NCBI RefSeq assembly: GCF_001428405.1
Contig: NZ_LMSL01000041.1
Location: 2,081 to 54,339, forward strand
DNA: 52,259 nt
Direction: 5' to 3'
Source: Frateuria sp. Soil773
GTDB taxonomy: Bacteria; Pseudomonadota; Gammaproteobacteria; Xanthomonadales; Rhodanobacteraceae
In this document: piece after piece, positions 17,476-26,357 of the stretch
How the letters are laid out: every line of letters starts with the position of its first letter
Numbering within the stretch: the stretch's first letter is position 1
The notes under the pieces: generated by a model
The model's input: the letters and a program-made list of their open reading frames with translations, nothing else
Database searches by the model: none
Told to the model about the DNA's origin: nothing
Made by a program: the position numbers and the translations under genes

Positions 17476-18834
17476 TCAACCCTCCGGGATGTACATGATT
17501 TCCACGCGCCGGTTGCGCGTGCGGTTGGCCGGAAGGTCGGCCGGCAGGGCGATCGGCTGCGATGCGCCGGCGCCGCTGGATTCGAGCCGTCCGGCGTCGT
17601 CCAGCCCCTGCCCGAGCAGTTGCATGACCGCGCGCGCGCGCGCCGCCGATAGCTCGAAGTTGTCCTTGAAGCGCAGCGAGCGGATCGGCTGGTCGTCGGT
17701 ATGCCCGACCACGATCACCCGCCCCGGCACCTGGTTGAGCGCCTCGGCGACCTTGCGCAGCAGCGGCAGTTGCGCCGGGTCCACGTCGACCCCGCCGGAG
17801 GCGAACATCGACGTGGCGCCGAGCCGCACCGTGGCCTGCCCGTCGGGCTTCTCCTCCACGCTGAGCTGGCCGGCCCGCTCCTCCGGCGCGAGCAGTTGCT
17901 TGAGGCTCTTGCGTGCCGGCTGCGGCCGCGCCTGGTTGAGCCGCGCGGCGTCCGGCGGCGTGGCGCTCTCCAGGCCGATCCGCGCGATCTGCGCGCTGGC
18001 CGGCGCGGACAGCTCGTTGAGCCGCGTGTAGAAGTACAGGAAGGTGCCCAGCAGCACGCAGGCCGCCGCCGCCGCGACGACCCACAGCGGTACGTAGCGC
18101 ACCAGCGGGTTGCGCCGGTCCTCGATGCCGCGCCAGTGCGGCGCCAGCTCCTGCGCCGCCGGCGCCCGCAGCGCCTTGATCCGCCGGTACAGGTCTTCCT
18201 GGATGTCGGCCAGCCTGGCGCGGCCGCCCGCCTCGATCTGGTAGCGCCCGCCGAAGCCCAGCGCGAGGCAGATGTACATCAGCTCGATCAGGTCGATGTG
18301 GCGCGGGAAGTCGGCGCACAGCCGCTCGAGTATCTGGAAGAACTTCGCGCCGCCGTAGGCCTCGCCGTGGAACATCACCAGCAGCGTCTTCTGCGCCCAG
18401 CCGCTCTGCTCGCCCCACGGCGCGTTGAGCACCGCTTCGTCGAGCATCGTGCACAGCACGTAGCGGGCGGCGGTGATCGTCTGCGCCGGGACGTTGGCCT
18501 CGTGCGCCTGGCTCTCGAACTTGCGCACCTGCGAGACCACCTGCTCGCGCAGGTGCGCCGCGTCGGGCGGCGACACGCTGTGGCGCAACTGCACCGCCAG
18601 CAGCAGCAGCGCGCTGGACGCCTGCGCCAGCGGGTTCACGCCGCTGCCCAGGAAGTCGGTGATTTCCGCCGTCGATGCCGGCACCGGCGCCGGTATCGGG
18701 CTGCGCGCCGGAGCCGGCGCCGCCGGCGGCGGGACCGGCGCGGGCGGCGCCGCCCCGGCGGCGGACGCGCGCGGCCGCACCACGGTGGCGTCGCGCAGCG
18801 GATCGTCCTCGCCCGGACCTCTTGCGTTGTTCAT
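17476..18834 (-). CDS. tssL: T6SS inner-membrane protein TssL (DotU/IcmH) with C-terminal OmpA-like peptidoglycan-binding domain
   Basis: 452 residues. An N-terminal Pro/Ala-rich segment of about 60 residues contains DATVVRP with Thr17, a motif also present in PpkA. A DotU domain follows (NPLAQASSALLLLAVQL, YVLCTMLDEAVLNAPWG, HGEAYGGAKFF, LGFGGRY), then one transmembrane helix around 249-270. A C-terminal OmpA/MotB domain (VIVVGHTDDQPI, LSAARARAV, NRRVEIMY) anchors the complex to peptidoglycan, making this the extended form of TssL. It partners TssM. In Agrobacterium, TssL is phosphorylated by PpkA at an N-terminal threonine and then bound by the FHA protein; the FHA protein TagH and both regulators are encoded in this operon. 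Confidence 0.95.
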   Translation of the reverse strand: MNNARGPGEDDPLRDATVVRPRASAAGAAPPAPVPPPAAPAPARSPIPAPVPASTAEITDFLGSGVNPLAQASSALLLLAVQLRHSVSPPDAAHLREQVVSQVRKFESQAHEANVPAQTITAARYVLCTMLDEAVLNAPWGEQSGWAQKTLLVMFHGEAYGGAKFFQILERLCADFPRHIDLIELMYICLALGFGGRYQIEAGGRARLADIQEDLYRRIKALRAPAAQELAPHWRGIEDRRNPLVRYVPLWVVAAAAACVLLGTFLYFYTRLNELSAPASAQIARIGLESATPPDAARLNQARPQPARKSLKQLLAPEERAGQLSVEEKPDGQATVRLGATSMFASGGVDVDPAQLPLLRKVAEALNQVPGRVIVVGHTDDQPIRSLRFKDNFELSAARARAVMQLLGQGLDDAGRLESSGAGASQPIALPADLPANRTRNRRVEIMYIPEG

Positions 18835-18838
18835 GCGA

Positions 18839-20185
18839 TCAACCCCTGATGGCCCACAGTTGCAGGTCGAGCCCCGCGAACTCGCTGCCGAAATGGAAGG
18901 CGATGCCGCCGGACGTCTTCAGTTCGCGCCACATCGCCGAGTGCTTGTCGAACTCGAAGTAGAGGTAGCCCGCGTTGTAGGGAATCTGCCGCGGCGCCAC
19001 CGGCATCGGCGCCACCGCGATGCCGGGCAGTTGCAGGTTCACCAGGTCGCGGATCTTCTCCACCGGGCCGATCTTCGACTGCGCGGGCAGTTGCCGGCGC
19101 AGGTCCTCCGACTTCAGGTCGGCCTTGGCCGCCAGCACGAAGGCGGCGCTGTCCAGCAGCGACAGATCGGGCACCACCGCCACCCACACGCCGTACTTGC
19201 GCTGCTGCAGCGGGATCGGCGTGGCGGTCTGCTCCATCACCGCGCTGAGGCTGTTGCGCAGCGCCAGCAGCACCGGCTCGAAACTCTCGCGCAGCGCCTC
19301 GTGGCGGTACGGCGGGAACGCAGGCGGCCGCTTGCCCGCGGCGGTGAAGGTGGCCAGCTCGCCGGCCATCGCCGCCAGCGTGCGGTAGAGGTCTTCCGGA
19401 TGCAGCAGCGGCGCCTCGGCCAGGTGCGCCACCAGCGGCTGGTAGCGGTTCACCGCCTGCAGCAGCAGGAAGTCGGCGATCTCGGCGGCGCCGCCACGGT
19501 CGGTCAGCGCCACCCGGTTCGCCAGCGCCTCGCCGCGCTGGTGCAGCAGCCCCAGCAGCTCGACCAGGAAGGTGGCCAGGCGCGGCACCGCCTGGCAGCT
19601 CTGCGCCGTGGGCATGAACGCTTCGTCGAGCGTGACGCGGCGGTCGGAGCGGCACTCGACGATGCGCGCCAGCGGGATCTGGGTCAGCCCTTCGAGCGGC
19701 TGCGACTGCGGCAGCAGCCGGCTGCTCATGCCGCCGACTTCCAGCAGGGCGGTTCCCTCCATGCTGCCGGAGGCGTCGCGCACCTCGGTTTCGCGCACGC
19801 GGAAGCGGAACAGCTTCTCCGCCGGGGACTCGGGCCGGCCGCTGTCCGGCTGGGTCGGCGAGCGCAGCGGCAGGGTCAGGAACACGGTCTGGTCGCGCCA
19901 GTTGACGTCCACGTCCAGCGCCGGCGGCAGCGGGTCGTCGCCCGGCATCGAGAACGGCGTGCCGTCGGGGAACACGCCCTGCGCCCGGCGGATGCCCAGC
20001 TTGCCGATCGCCAGCAGGTCCGGCTCCAGTTCCAGCTCGGTGAAGCCCCACGTGTACGGCCGCAGCGCGCCGGCGCGCACGTCCACGTAGCGCTCCAGGT
20101 AGCGCTCCTGCTGCTGCATATGATGGGGCTGCAGGAACAGACCCTCGTTCCATACCACCTTGTTGTTCTGCGTCATGCGTTGCAT
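18839..20185 (-). CDS. tssK: T6SS baseplate protein TssK
   Basis: 448 residues. The family signature VVWNEGLFLQPHHMQQQERYLERYV lies at the N-terminus (written here only as a landmark: VWNEG...LQPHHMQQQ). The C-terminal part, with YLYFEFDKHSAMW and IAFHFGSEFAG, also matches TssK. It is a cytoplasmic trimer that links the baseplate (TssE/F/G) to the TssL-TssM membrane complex. It starts 48 nt after tagH and ends 4 nt before tssL. A second in-frame ATG at 20176 (MTQNNK) is better spaced from the GGCGGA upstream, so the true start may be three codons later. Confidence 0.95.
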   Translation of the reverse strand: MQRMTQNNKVVWNEGLFLQPHHMQQQERYLERYVDVRAGALRPYTWGFTELELEPDLLAIGKLGIRRAQGVFPDGTPFSMPGDDPLPPALDVDVNWRDQTVFLTLPLRSPTQPDSGRPESPAEKLFRFRVRETEVRDASGSMEGTALLEVGGMSSRLLPQSQPLEGLTQIPLARIVECRSDRRVTLDEAFMPTAQSCQAVPRLATFLVELLGLLHQRGEALANRVALTDRGGAAEIADFLLLQAVNRYQPLVAHLAEAPLLHPEDLYRTLAAMAGELATFTAAGKRPPAFPPYRHEALRESFEPVLLALRNSLSAVMEQTATPIPLQQRKYGVWVAVVPDLSLLDSAAFVLAAKADLKSEDLRRQLPAQSKIGPVEKIRDLVNLQLPGIAVAPMPVAPRQIPYNAGYLYFEFDKHSAMWRELKTSGGIAFHFGSEFAGLDLQLWAIRG

Positions 20186-20233
20186 CCGCCCGTCTTGGTT
20201 GCCATGTCCGGTGCCGTCGCTTCCCCGCCGCGC

Positions 20234-21565
20234 CTAGCGCAGCGACTGCGCCCGCCGGGCCGATTTCAGGCGCGCCAGCTGTTCCTCGTAGGCGCGCGCG
20301 AACTCGTCGCCGAACAGGCGCCGGAAGCACTCGTCCGGGTTCCTCGCCAGGCCGTCGAAGTTCTCGCGGTACTTCTCCCAGTAGCGCCCCTTGCCGGCGA
20401 AGGCCGAGCGCTTCGCGCCGTCCGCCTCGTGCTCGAAGCGGTCCGGGTTGAAGTGCGCCAGCAGCGACTCGAACGCCGCGCGCACGCCGGCGAGCATCGC
20501 CATCTGGTGGCAGCGGATGTCGTCGAAGGCGTCGTCGAAGGCGGCCGTGCCGGACAGGAACGCGGCATTCGGCGGCGCCATGATCTTCTGCACCGCCTCG
20601 TCGGTGGTCGCGGCGAACTTCAGCGGGTTGTTCTCCGAGCGCTGGATGATCGTCACCGGCAGCCGGAACGTGTTCTTGATCTCGGCGCGCGCGCGCAGCA
20701 CGTCCATCACGCCGTCGACCACGATGCGGAAGATCTGGTCCAGCTCCGGCGGCAGGTGGCCGCGGGCGGGCGCTTCCGCTTGAGCCGGGGCCGGGGCCGC
20801 GACGGGCACCGGGGCCGGAGCCTTCGCGGGCGGCGCCTTCGGCGCGAAGTCGCCCATGGTCAGGTCCCAGTTCTCCGGCAGCGCCTGCGCCTGGCGGCGC
20901 TCGGCCGTCATCGGCGGGCGGAAGTGGTCCGCGCTGGCGGCGCTGTGGTTCCAGCTCGGTGCCGGCGCGGCCGCCAGCGCCTCGGCCGGCGCGAACGGCG
21001 CGTCGAGGAAACTCAGCGGGTCCAGCTCGCCGCCGGCAGGGCGCAGCCTGGCGTCGGAGATCAATCCGTCGGGGTTCGATCCGTCGTGGGCCAGTCCGTC
21101 GCGGATCAAACCGCCGTGAACCAGCCCGTCGTCGAACGGCGCGCCGCCGCGCGGCGCCAGGTCGGGCAGGCCGAAATCCAGCGGATCGCCGCCCATCGCC
21201 GACGGCGCCGGTGCAGGCGCGATGGCCGGCGCGGGCGCCGCGGCGGAGCGCAGGCGCACCGCCACCTCGAACGTATCGATCTGCAGGCGGTCGCCGTCCT
21301 TCAGCACCGACGGCTCGCCCTTCGCCAGCGGCGCGCCGTTGTGCAGCATGCCGTTGGTGCTGCGGTCCTCGATGAAATAGATGCCGTTGAGAAAGCGGAT
21401 CATGGCGTGCACGCGCGACACGCCGGCGGCGCTCAGCACCCAGTCGCAATCCTCGGAGCGGCCGATGCTGCCGTCGCGGCCTTCGAAGGCCCGCTCGCTG
21501 CGGCTGCCGAACTGCGCGGCCTGCGGGCCGAGCACGGCGAGAATCAGGGTCTGTGGGGTCGACAC
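20234..21565 (-). CDS. tagH: T6SS FHA-domain protein TagH (Fha-like)
   Basis: 443 residues. The N-terminal FHA domain (about 22-105) has the phosphothreonine-binding landmarks GSIGRSEDCDWVL, VSRVHAMI and DRSTNGMLHNG. A long Ala/Pro-rich linker carrying an unusual string of LxxDGLxxDG repeats (about residues 145-180) is followed by a TagH C-terminal domain from about 265 (FRIVVDGVMDVLRARAEIKNTFR, NNPLKFA, RYWEKYRENFDGL). In the threonine-phosphorylation pathway it reads phosphorylated partners (PpkA itself and/or TssL) to promote T6SS assembly. It lies between the DUF6931-like gene and tssK; the 112-nt gap before it shows no clear promoter. Confidence 0.93.
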   Translation of the reverse strand: MSTPQTLILAVLGPQAAQFGSRSERAFEGRDGSIGRSEDCDWVLSAAGVSRVHAMIRFLNGIYFIEDRSTNGMLHNGAPLAKGEPSVLKDGDRLQIDTFEVAVRLRSAAAPAPAIAPAPAPSAMGGDPLDFGLPDLAPRGGAPFDDGLVHGGLIRDGLAHDGSNPDGLISDARLRPAGGELDPLSFLDAPFAPAEALAAAPAPSWNHSAASADHFRPPMTAERRQAQALPENWDLTMGDFAPKAPPAKAPAPVPVAAPAPAQAEAPARGHLPPELDQIFRIVVDGVMDVLRARAEIKNTFRLPVTIIQRSENNPLKFAATTDEAVQKIMAPPNAAFLSGTAAFDDAFDDIRCHQMAMLAGVRAAFESLLAHFNPDRFEHEADGAKRSAFAGKGRYWEKYRENFDGLARNPDECFRRLFGDEFARAYEEQLARLKSARRAQSLR

Positions 21566-21677
21566 GCTCAGGTTTCCTCGACACGGGGCGCCGCGTTGCG
21601 GCGCATGGAACGGAACGGGCAGGCCCGCGCGCGCAGGCGCCGCGCAACGCTGCCCGCCGGGCGGCCGCGCGCGGCCA

Positions 21678-22217
21678 TCAGCCCGCCACCCCGGCGGAGC
21701 CGAGCAGGTCCATCGCCCGCGCGACGAAGGCGGCGCGGCGCGCCTCGAACTGCTCGGTGACCAGGGCGGCCATCAGGTTGGCCGCCGCCACCGTGGCGCG
21801 CGCCGTCAGGTGCTCGGCCGGCGGCACCGGGGTCTCCTGCGCGGCCGGCGCCAGGCTGCCGCCGGACCAGCCGGCGGCGGCGGCCAGCCAGGCGCCGAGC
21901 GAGCGGTAGGCACCGGCGTTGGCGAACTCGTAGGCGGCGCGGCGGTTGCTCTCGTTCGGCTCGCGCACCCACGCCTCGGCCAGCGCCGCGCCGGCCCGGT
22001 CCTCGCGGCTCAGCGGCTGGTCGCGCGCGCACTGGCACAGCCAGGCCACCGCGTAGCGCTTGGGCAGCAGGCGCGCCAGCAGCTTCAGCGCGTCCTGCAC
22101 CTGCCCCGCCTCGACCAGCGCCTGCACCGCCGCCTGCGCGGTCATGTCCGGCCGCAGGCGGGCGCCCGCCGGCTCGGACAGCTCCATCTGCACCGCCGCC
22201 TGGATGATGGCCGACAT
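21678..22217 (-). CDS. T6SS-associated protein, DUF6931-like
   Basis: 179 residues, all-helical, Ala-rich, with no signal peptide or transmembrane segment. Landmarks are TAQAAVQALVEAGQVQDALKLLARLLPKRYAVAWLCQCA in the first third (helical, TPR-like) and a W-x-x-EPxExNRRAAYE element in the middle. From memory this matches the small DUF6931 proteins found beside vgrG or tagH in T6SS clusters; no biochemical role is known to me. It starts 11 nt after vgrG stops, so it is in the same operon. It is not a TssA: no ImpA N-terminal domain is visible. Confidence 0.7.
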   Translation of the reverse strand: MSAIIQAAVQMELSEPAGARLRPDMTAQAAVQALVEAGQVQDALKLLARLLPKRYAVAWLCQCARDQPLSREDRAGAALAEAWVREPNESNRRAAYEFANAGAYRSLGAWLAAAAGWSGGSLAPAAQETPVPPAEHLTARATVAAANLMAALVTEQFEARRAAFVARAMDLLGSAGVAG

Positions 22218-22228
22218 GCGTCTCTCCC

Positions 22229-24262
22229 CTAGCCGATCATGATCATGCCGCCGGACACCTGCGCCATCGCGTCGCCCTTGAGCGTCAGCATGGCCCCCTT
22301 GACCGTGGTCATCGCGCTGCCGGCCACCTCCAGCATCGCGTCCGAATGCACCTTGAGGCTGGCGCCCGCGCCGATGTCCATCGTCGCGCCGGCCTTGATG
22401 CCGACCTCGGCCTGGCCTTCCATCTTCACCGTGGCGTTGCCGGCGATGGTGATGTTGACGCCCTTGATCTGGATCTCGCCGGAGCTCTTCATCACGATGC
22501 TCGACGCGCCGGTGACCAGTTCGATCTCGGTGCCGGCGCTGAGCTTGAACTTCTGCCCGATGCTGGTGGTGCCGTTGGCGGTGACGTCGAGCTTGTCCTC
22601 GTTGCCGACGGTATGGGTGCGGTCGTGGGTGACGTCCAGCTTCTGGTCGTGCTCGACCTTCACGCTCTGGTCGTTCTTCACGGTGACCGTCTCGTCGTGG
22701 TCGATCTGCACGAAGTGGTCGTTCTCCACTTCCTCGCGCATGTCCTTCTGCGCGTGCAGGAACAGCTCCTCGCTGCCCTTCTTGTCCTCGAAGCGCAGCT
22801 CGTTGGCGTCGGCGGCCGCGCCGTTGAGGCTGCGGCTCTTGATGCCGCTCTGCGTCTTGTTGTCGGGCAGGCTGTACGGCGGCAGGTTGTCGGCGTTGTA
22901 GACGCTGCCGATGATCAGCGGGCGGTCCGGGTCGCCTTCGAGGAAGCTCACCACCACCTCCTGGCCCACCCGCGGGATGCTCACCGCGCCCCAGTTCTTG
23001 CCCGCCCACGGCGAGGCCACCCGCACCGGGCAGGAACTGCGCGCCTTGGCCTTGTCCGGCTTGTTCCAGTGGAACGTCACCTGCACCCGGCCGTACTTGT
23101 CGACGGCGATGTCCTCGTCGGTGTCGCTGCCGGTGACGATCGCCGTCTGCAGGCCGACGATCCGCGGCGCGGCCGCCTCGTGCGGGCTGCGGAACGGCTG
23201 GCTGCTGCGGATCGCCTCGAAGCGGCAGGCGAACGGCTCGCCGCCGCTGCCGCCGGAGACGTAGCCGACTTCCTCCAGCTCGATCCGGGTGCCGGTCACC
23301 AGGTATTCGCGGTTGGCCTCGGACAGCGGGAAATCCTGCAGCGTGAACAGCGCGCCGGCAGCCATGCCGCACGCGTCGGTGTCGGCGGCGAATTGCTGGT
23401 GCGGCACGTTGGCCGCCTCCATCCGCACCTGCGCGTAGCGCCGGCCATCGTCGGCGAGGGCATGCCGGCCCGGGTAGTCGAACACGTCCAGCCCGGAGAT
23501 GCCGTGGTAGTCGGCGCCGTTGTCGACCGACTCGGTCGCCAGCAGCGAGGTCTTCGGGTTCAGCGGGTCGTAGTCGGTCAGCTGGTACTTCACCGGGTGC
23601 ACCGTGCGCGCCGCGCTCCAGCCGGCGATCGAGGCCGCGTTGCGCTTGCCGCGCTCGGTCGGCGGGCAGTACGGGATCTTCTCGAAGCCGCGCGCGGCGG
23701 CATGCGCGCCCAGCGCGTCGGCGAGCACCATGGTGTGCGTGCTCGCGGTATGCGTGAAGAAGTAGTAGATGCCTTCCTGCTCCATCAGCCGGCTGATGAA
23801 GTTGAGGTAGTCCTCGCGGTACTGCACGCAGTACTCGCGCTTCGGGTAGTTGCCGCTGAGGCTGAGCTTGAGGTCGGCGTAGCCGATCTCGCCGAGCACC
23901 GTGCGCACGATCTCCGGCACGCTCATCTCGGCGTAGATGCGGCAGTCCACCTTGCGCGACAGCAGCCACGGCTTGGGCACCAGCCGCACGCGGTAGGCCG
24001 CGTAGCGCACGTCCTGGATGGTCTCGAAACCGGTCTGCGCGGCCTCGCAGACGATGCCGTTGAAGTGGCGCTCGTAGCCGTCCTCGGTCTTCAGCCGCAC
24101 CGTCATCGGCGTGCCGAGCAGCTTGCGCAGGTCCACCTGCGCGTTCTCGCTCAGCAGCTCCAGTTCGTAGGAGAACAGCCGCCCGAGGCGCTCGGTGGCG
24201 ACCATGCGCGCGAACAGCAGCGCATCGCCGAGGTTGGAGGATAGGGTGATCGCATGGGCCAT
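22229..24262 (-). CDS. vgrG: T6SS spike protein VgrG (TssI)
   Basis: 677 residues from the ATG at 24262 (MAHAITLSSNLG). It has the gp27-like part (LFSYELELLSEN, REDYLNFISRLMEQEGIYYFF) and the gp5-like OB-fold/needle (DKYGRVQVTFHWNKPDKAKA, SCPVRVASPWAGKNWGA, IPRVGQEVVVSFLEGDPDRP). These are followed by the alternating-residue beta-prism needle, ending in MAQVSGGMIMIG. There is no C-terminal enzymatic extension, so it is a structural VgrG and effectors must be loaded by PAAR, by adaptors or inside Hcp. It is the only vgrG in the window. It lies 116 nt after the TPR-methyltransferase gene. Confidence 0.97.
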   Translation of the reverse strand: MAHAITLSSNLGDALLFARMVATERLGRLFSYELELLSENAQVDLRKLLGTPMTVRLKTEDGYERHFNGIVCEAAQTGFETIQDVRYAAYRVRLVPKPWLLSRKVDCRIYAEMSVPEIVRTVLGEIGYADLKLSLSGNYPKREYCVQYREDYLNFISRLMEQEGIYYFFTHTASTHTMVLADALGAHAAARGFEKIPYCPPTERGKRNAASIAGWSAARTVHPVKYQLTDYDPLNPKTSLLATESVDNGADYHGISGLDVFDYPGRHALADDGRRYAQVRMEAANVPHQQFAADTDACGMAAGALFTLQDFPLSEANREYLVTGTRIELEEVGYVSGGSGGEPFACRFEAIRSSQPFRSPHEAAAPRIVGLQTAIVTGSDTDEDIAVDKYGRVQVTFHWNKPDKAKARSSCPVRVASPWAGKNWGAVSIPRVGQEVVVSFLEGDPDRPLIIGSVYNADNLPPYSLPDNKTQSGIKSRSLNGAAADANELRFEDKKGSEELFLHAQKDMREEVENDHFVQIDHDETVTVKNDQSVKVEHDQKLDVTHDRTHTVGNEDKLDVTANGTTSIGQKFKLSAGTEIELVTGASSIVMKSSGEIQIKGVNITIAGNATVKMEGQAEVGIKAGATMDIGAGASLKVHSDAMLEVAGSAMTTVKGAMLTLKGDAMAQVSGGMIMIG

Positions 24263-24378
24263 CTGTCGCGTCTCCGGAGAGTGGGTGCTGCGCCGATCGG
24301 GCGTATCGCCATGGCCTGCCCGGCGCCGTGGCGCCGGATGCCCTGCCGGCGTATGCAGGGCCGAACGGAAGCCACCGC

Positions 24379-25758
24379 TCAGCTCATCCCGGCCTCCCCG
24401 CGCCGTGCCAGCACCACCCAGCCGACGACTTCGCGCCCGGCTTCCCGGCGCAGCGTGTCGGCCGCGATCTCGACGCCGCCGAAGCCGGCCTCGCCCAGCA
24501 CGCGCTCGACGTACCGTCGCGTATGCCGGTAGCGCCCGCTCGACGACAGTTCGCTGCGGTCGTCTTCCGTCTCTAGCGCCTCCAGCGTGAAGGCCACCTG
24601 GCCGCCGGGCCGCAGCGCCTCGTGCGCGGCGCCCAGCACCGGGCCCAGTTCGCCGAAATAGACCAGCGTGTCGGCCGACAGCACCAGGTCGTAGCTGCCC
24701 GGATGCGCCTGCAGCCAGGCGGTCAGCTCGGCCACCGCCAGCTCGTCGTAGCCGCCGCGCAGGTGCGCCTTGTCGACCATGCCGCCGGACAGGTCCACGC
24801 CGGCGAGATGGCGCGCGTGCGGGCGGATCAGCGGCGCGCACAGCCCGGTGCCGCAGCCGGCGTCGAGCACGTCGAGCGCGCCGGACGGCGCCGGCAGGCG
24901 CCGGGCCAGCGCATCGACCAGCACCTGCGGCGCGCGGTAGCCGAGGTTGTGCAGCAGTTGTTCGTCGAAGCTGTCGGCGAAGCCGTCGAACACCTCGCGC
25001 ACATAGGCGTCGTCCGCGCGCGGCGGCGCCTCGGCGCCGCCGCAGGCCGCCAGCATGTGGCGCGGCACCGGGTTGTCCGGCTCGCTCGCCAGCCAGTCGC
25101 GGTAGACCCGCGCCGCCTCGGCATGCCGGCCGAGCGTGTACAGCGACACGCCCAGCCCTTCCAGCGCGCGCACGTTGCCGGGATCGAGGCGGTGCGCCTC
25201 GCGGAAGCATTCGGCGGACTGCTCGATGTGCTCCACGCCCTGCGCGTAGTTGCGCAGGAACAGGCCCAGCAGGTAATGCCCGTGGGCGAACCGCGGCGCC
25301 AGTTGCAGCAGCTTCGTATAGGCCTGGAAGGCTTCCTCGGGGCGCTCCTGCGCCTCCAGCACCACCGCCAGGTTGCTCTGCGCGTTGCAGTGCGCGGGGC
25401 CGTGCTCCAGCGCGCGCCGGTAGCACGCCTCGGCCTCGGCCAGCCGCCCGCATTCCTTGTGGATATTGCCCAGGTTGTTGTGCGCGTCCGGGTGCCGCGG
25501 GGTGATCCGCAGCGCCGTGCGGATCAGCTCCGCGCCCTCCTCGCTGCGGCCGCGCTGGTGCTCCAGCACGCCCAGGTAGTGCAGCGCGTCCGGCTGCGCC
25601 ACGTAGCTTTCCAGCACGTCCCGGTACAGTCGCTCGGCCCGGTCCAGGTCGCCGGCCTGGTGCGCCTGCATCGCCTGGCGCAATACCGACCGCCGGTCCG
25701 GCACCGCCGCGCGCGTGGCCGGCTTGCGCGCGACGCTTCTTGCTGCATCCCGGTTCAC
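24379..25758 (-). CDS. TPR-repeat SAM-dependent methyltransferase, first gene of the vgrG-tssKLM operon
   Basis: 459 residues. The N-terminal two thirds (about 25-245) are five to six TPR-type repeats (for example ALHYLGVLEHQRGRSEEGAELI, AHNNLGNIHKECGRLAEAEACY). The C-terminal third is a class I methyltransferase: motif I VLDAGCGTGLCAP, motif II region GVDLSGGM, and LVLSADTLVYFGEL followed by LRPGGQVAFTLE. It resembles predicted UbiE/BioC-like TPR methyltransferases; the substrate is unknown. It is the first gene after the shared promoter element at 25848-25877, upstream of vgrG. That position suggests it modifies or chaperones a spike or effector protein; this is inference. Confidence 0.85.
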   Translation of the reverse strand: MNRDAARSVARKPATRAAVPDRRSVLRQAMQAHQAGDLDRAERLYRDVLESYVAQPDALHYLGVLEHQRGRSEEGAELIRTALRITPRHPDAHNNLGNIHKECGRLAEAEACYRRALEHGPAHCNAQSNLAVVLEAQERPEEAFQAYTKLLQLAPRFAHGHYLLGLFLRNYAQGVEHIEQSAECFREAHRLDPGNVRALEGLGVSLYTLGRHAEAARVYRDWLASEPDNPVPRHMLAACGGAEAPPRADDAYVREVFDGFADSFDEQLLHNLGYRAPQVLVDALARRLPAPSGALDVLDAGCGTGLCAPLIRPHARHLAGVDLSGGMVDKAHLRGGYDELAVAELTAWLQAHPGSYDLVLSADTLVYFGELGPVLGAAHEALRPGGQVAFTLEALETEDDRSELSSSGRYRHTRRYVERVLGEAGFGGVEIAADTLRREAGREVVGWVVLARRGEAGMS

Positions 25759-25847
25759 GCTGGTTTCCTCGCTCGATCAATGCCTTGGCGCCCGGGCCGG
25801 CACCCGTTCCGGGCACCGGCGAAGCCGCCTGACGTGGGCTCATTGCT

Positions 25848-25877
25848 TAGTGCGTAAAATTGCGCGGGATCTGGTCA
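25848..25877 (-). promoter_or_regulatory. putative ECF-sigma promoter of the methyltransferase-vgrG-tssKLM operon (shared element, copy 2)
   Basis: Minus strand: TGACCAGAT, 14 nt, CGCACTA, the same boxes and spacing as at 7512, 27218 and 44673. The proximal box is about 90 nt from the start of the TPR-methyltransferase gene. The 298-nt gap 25759-26056 contains otherwise only a short GC-rich hairpin (26011-26025, CCGGCC-TCC-GGCCGG), about 30 nt beyond the PAAR stop. That hairpin could slow read-through but lacks a T-tract. Confidence 0.72.
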
Positions 25878-26056
25878 CGGCGGCCGCCGTGCGCTGTCTG
25901 CCGCGCTGGCTGGCTGCTTTCGGCCGCTTCCGGCTTCAGCCGAAGCGCGCGGCGTGGCGCCGGGCCGTGCCAGGAGTGGGCGGGCCGGCTCGGCCCTTGG
26001 GCCCGATCTTCCGGCCTCCGGCCGGGGGAACGCCCCATCCGCCCGGCTGCGGGCGC

Positions 26057-26344
26057 CTAGCCGATCAGCACCGTGAAGCAGCCCAGCACGATCACCCCGC
26101 CGTGCGCCGTGCTGTCGCCCATCCGCGCGGCGGGCTGGCCGCCGATCAGCACCTTCGGCGAACCCGCCACGATGGAATCCGGCGGGCCCACGCATACCGC
26201 CATGTCGCCCATCCGCGCGGCCGGCAGGCCGCCGATCAGCACGTTGGGCTTGCCCGGCGCGGAAATCGGGCCGCCGACGTGCGGAACCACGCCGGTGACC
26301 ATCGGGCAGGCGTGCATGTCGGTGAGGCGGGCGGCAGGCTGCAT
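26057..26344 (-). CDS. PAAR-domain T6SS spike-tip protein
   Basis: 95 residues, a stand-alone PAAR protein with no extension. It has MQPAARLTDMHACPM at the start, then two P-x-V-L-I-G-G-x-P-A-A-R-M-G-D repeats, and the metal-binding His/Cys positions His11, Cys13, Cys51 and His81. It would sharpen the VgrG tip and carry cargo. Its start has GGAG seven nt upstream and lies 13 nt after the stop of the gene at 26358-27137, so the two are co-transcribed from the promoter at 27218-27247. This pairing suggests that the upstream protein is cargo of this PAAR. Confidence 0.95.
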   Translation of the reverse strand: MQPAARLTDMHACPMVTGVVPHVGGPISAPGKPNVLIGGLPAARMGDMAVCVGPPDSIVAGSPKVLIGGQPAARMGDSTAHGGVIVLGCFTVLIG

Positions 26345-26357
26345 GGCGATGCTCCGG

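Noticed and set aside
13949-18031. A 1360-codon plus-strand open frame opposite tssM and tssL
   Set aside because: Antisense shadow of two confident T6SS genes.
24379-25758. Interpretation of the TPR-methyltransferase as TssA
   Set aside because: It has clear SAM-binding motifs and no ImpA N-terminal domain.
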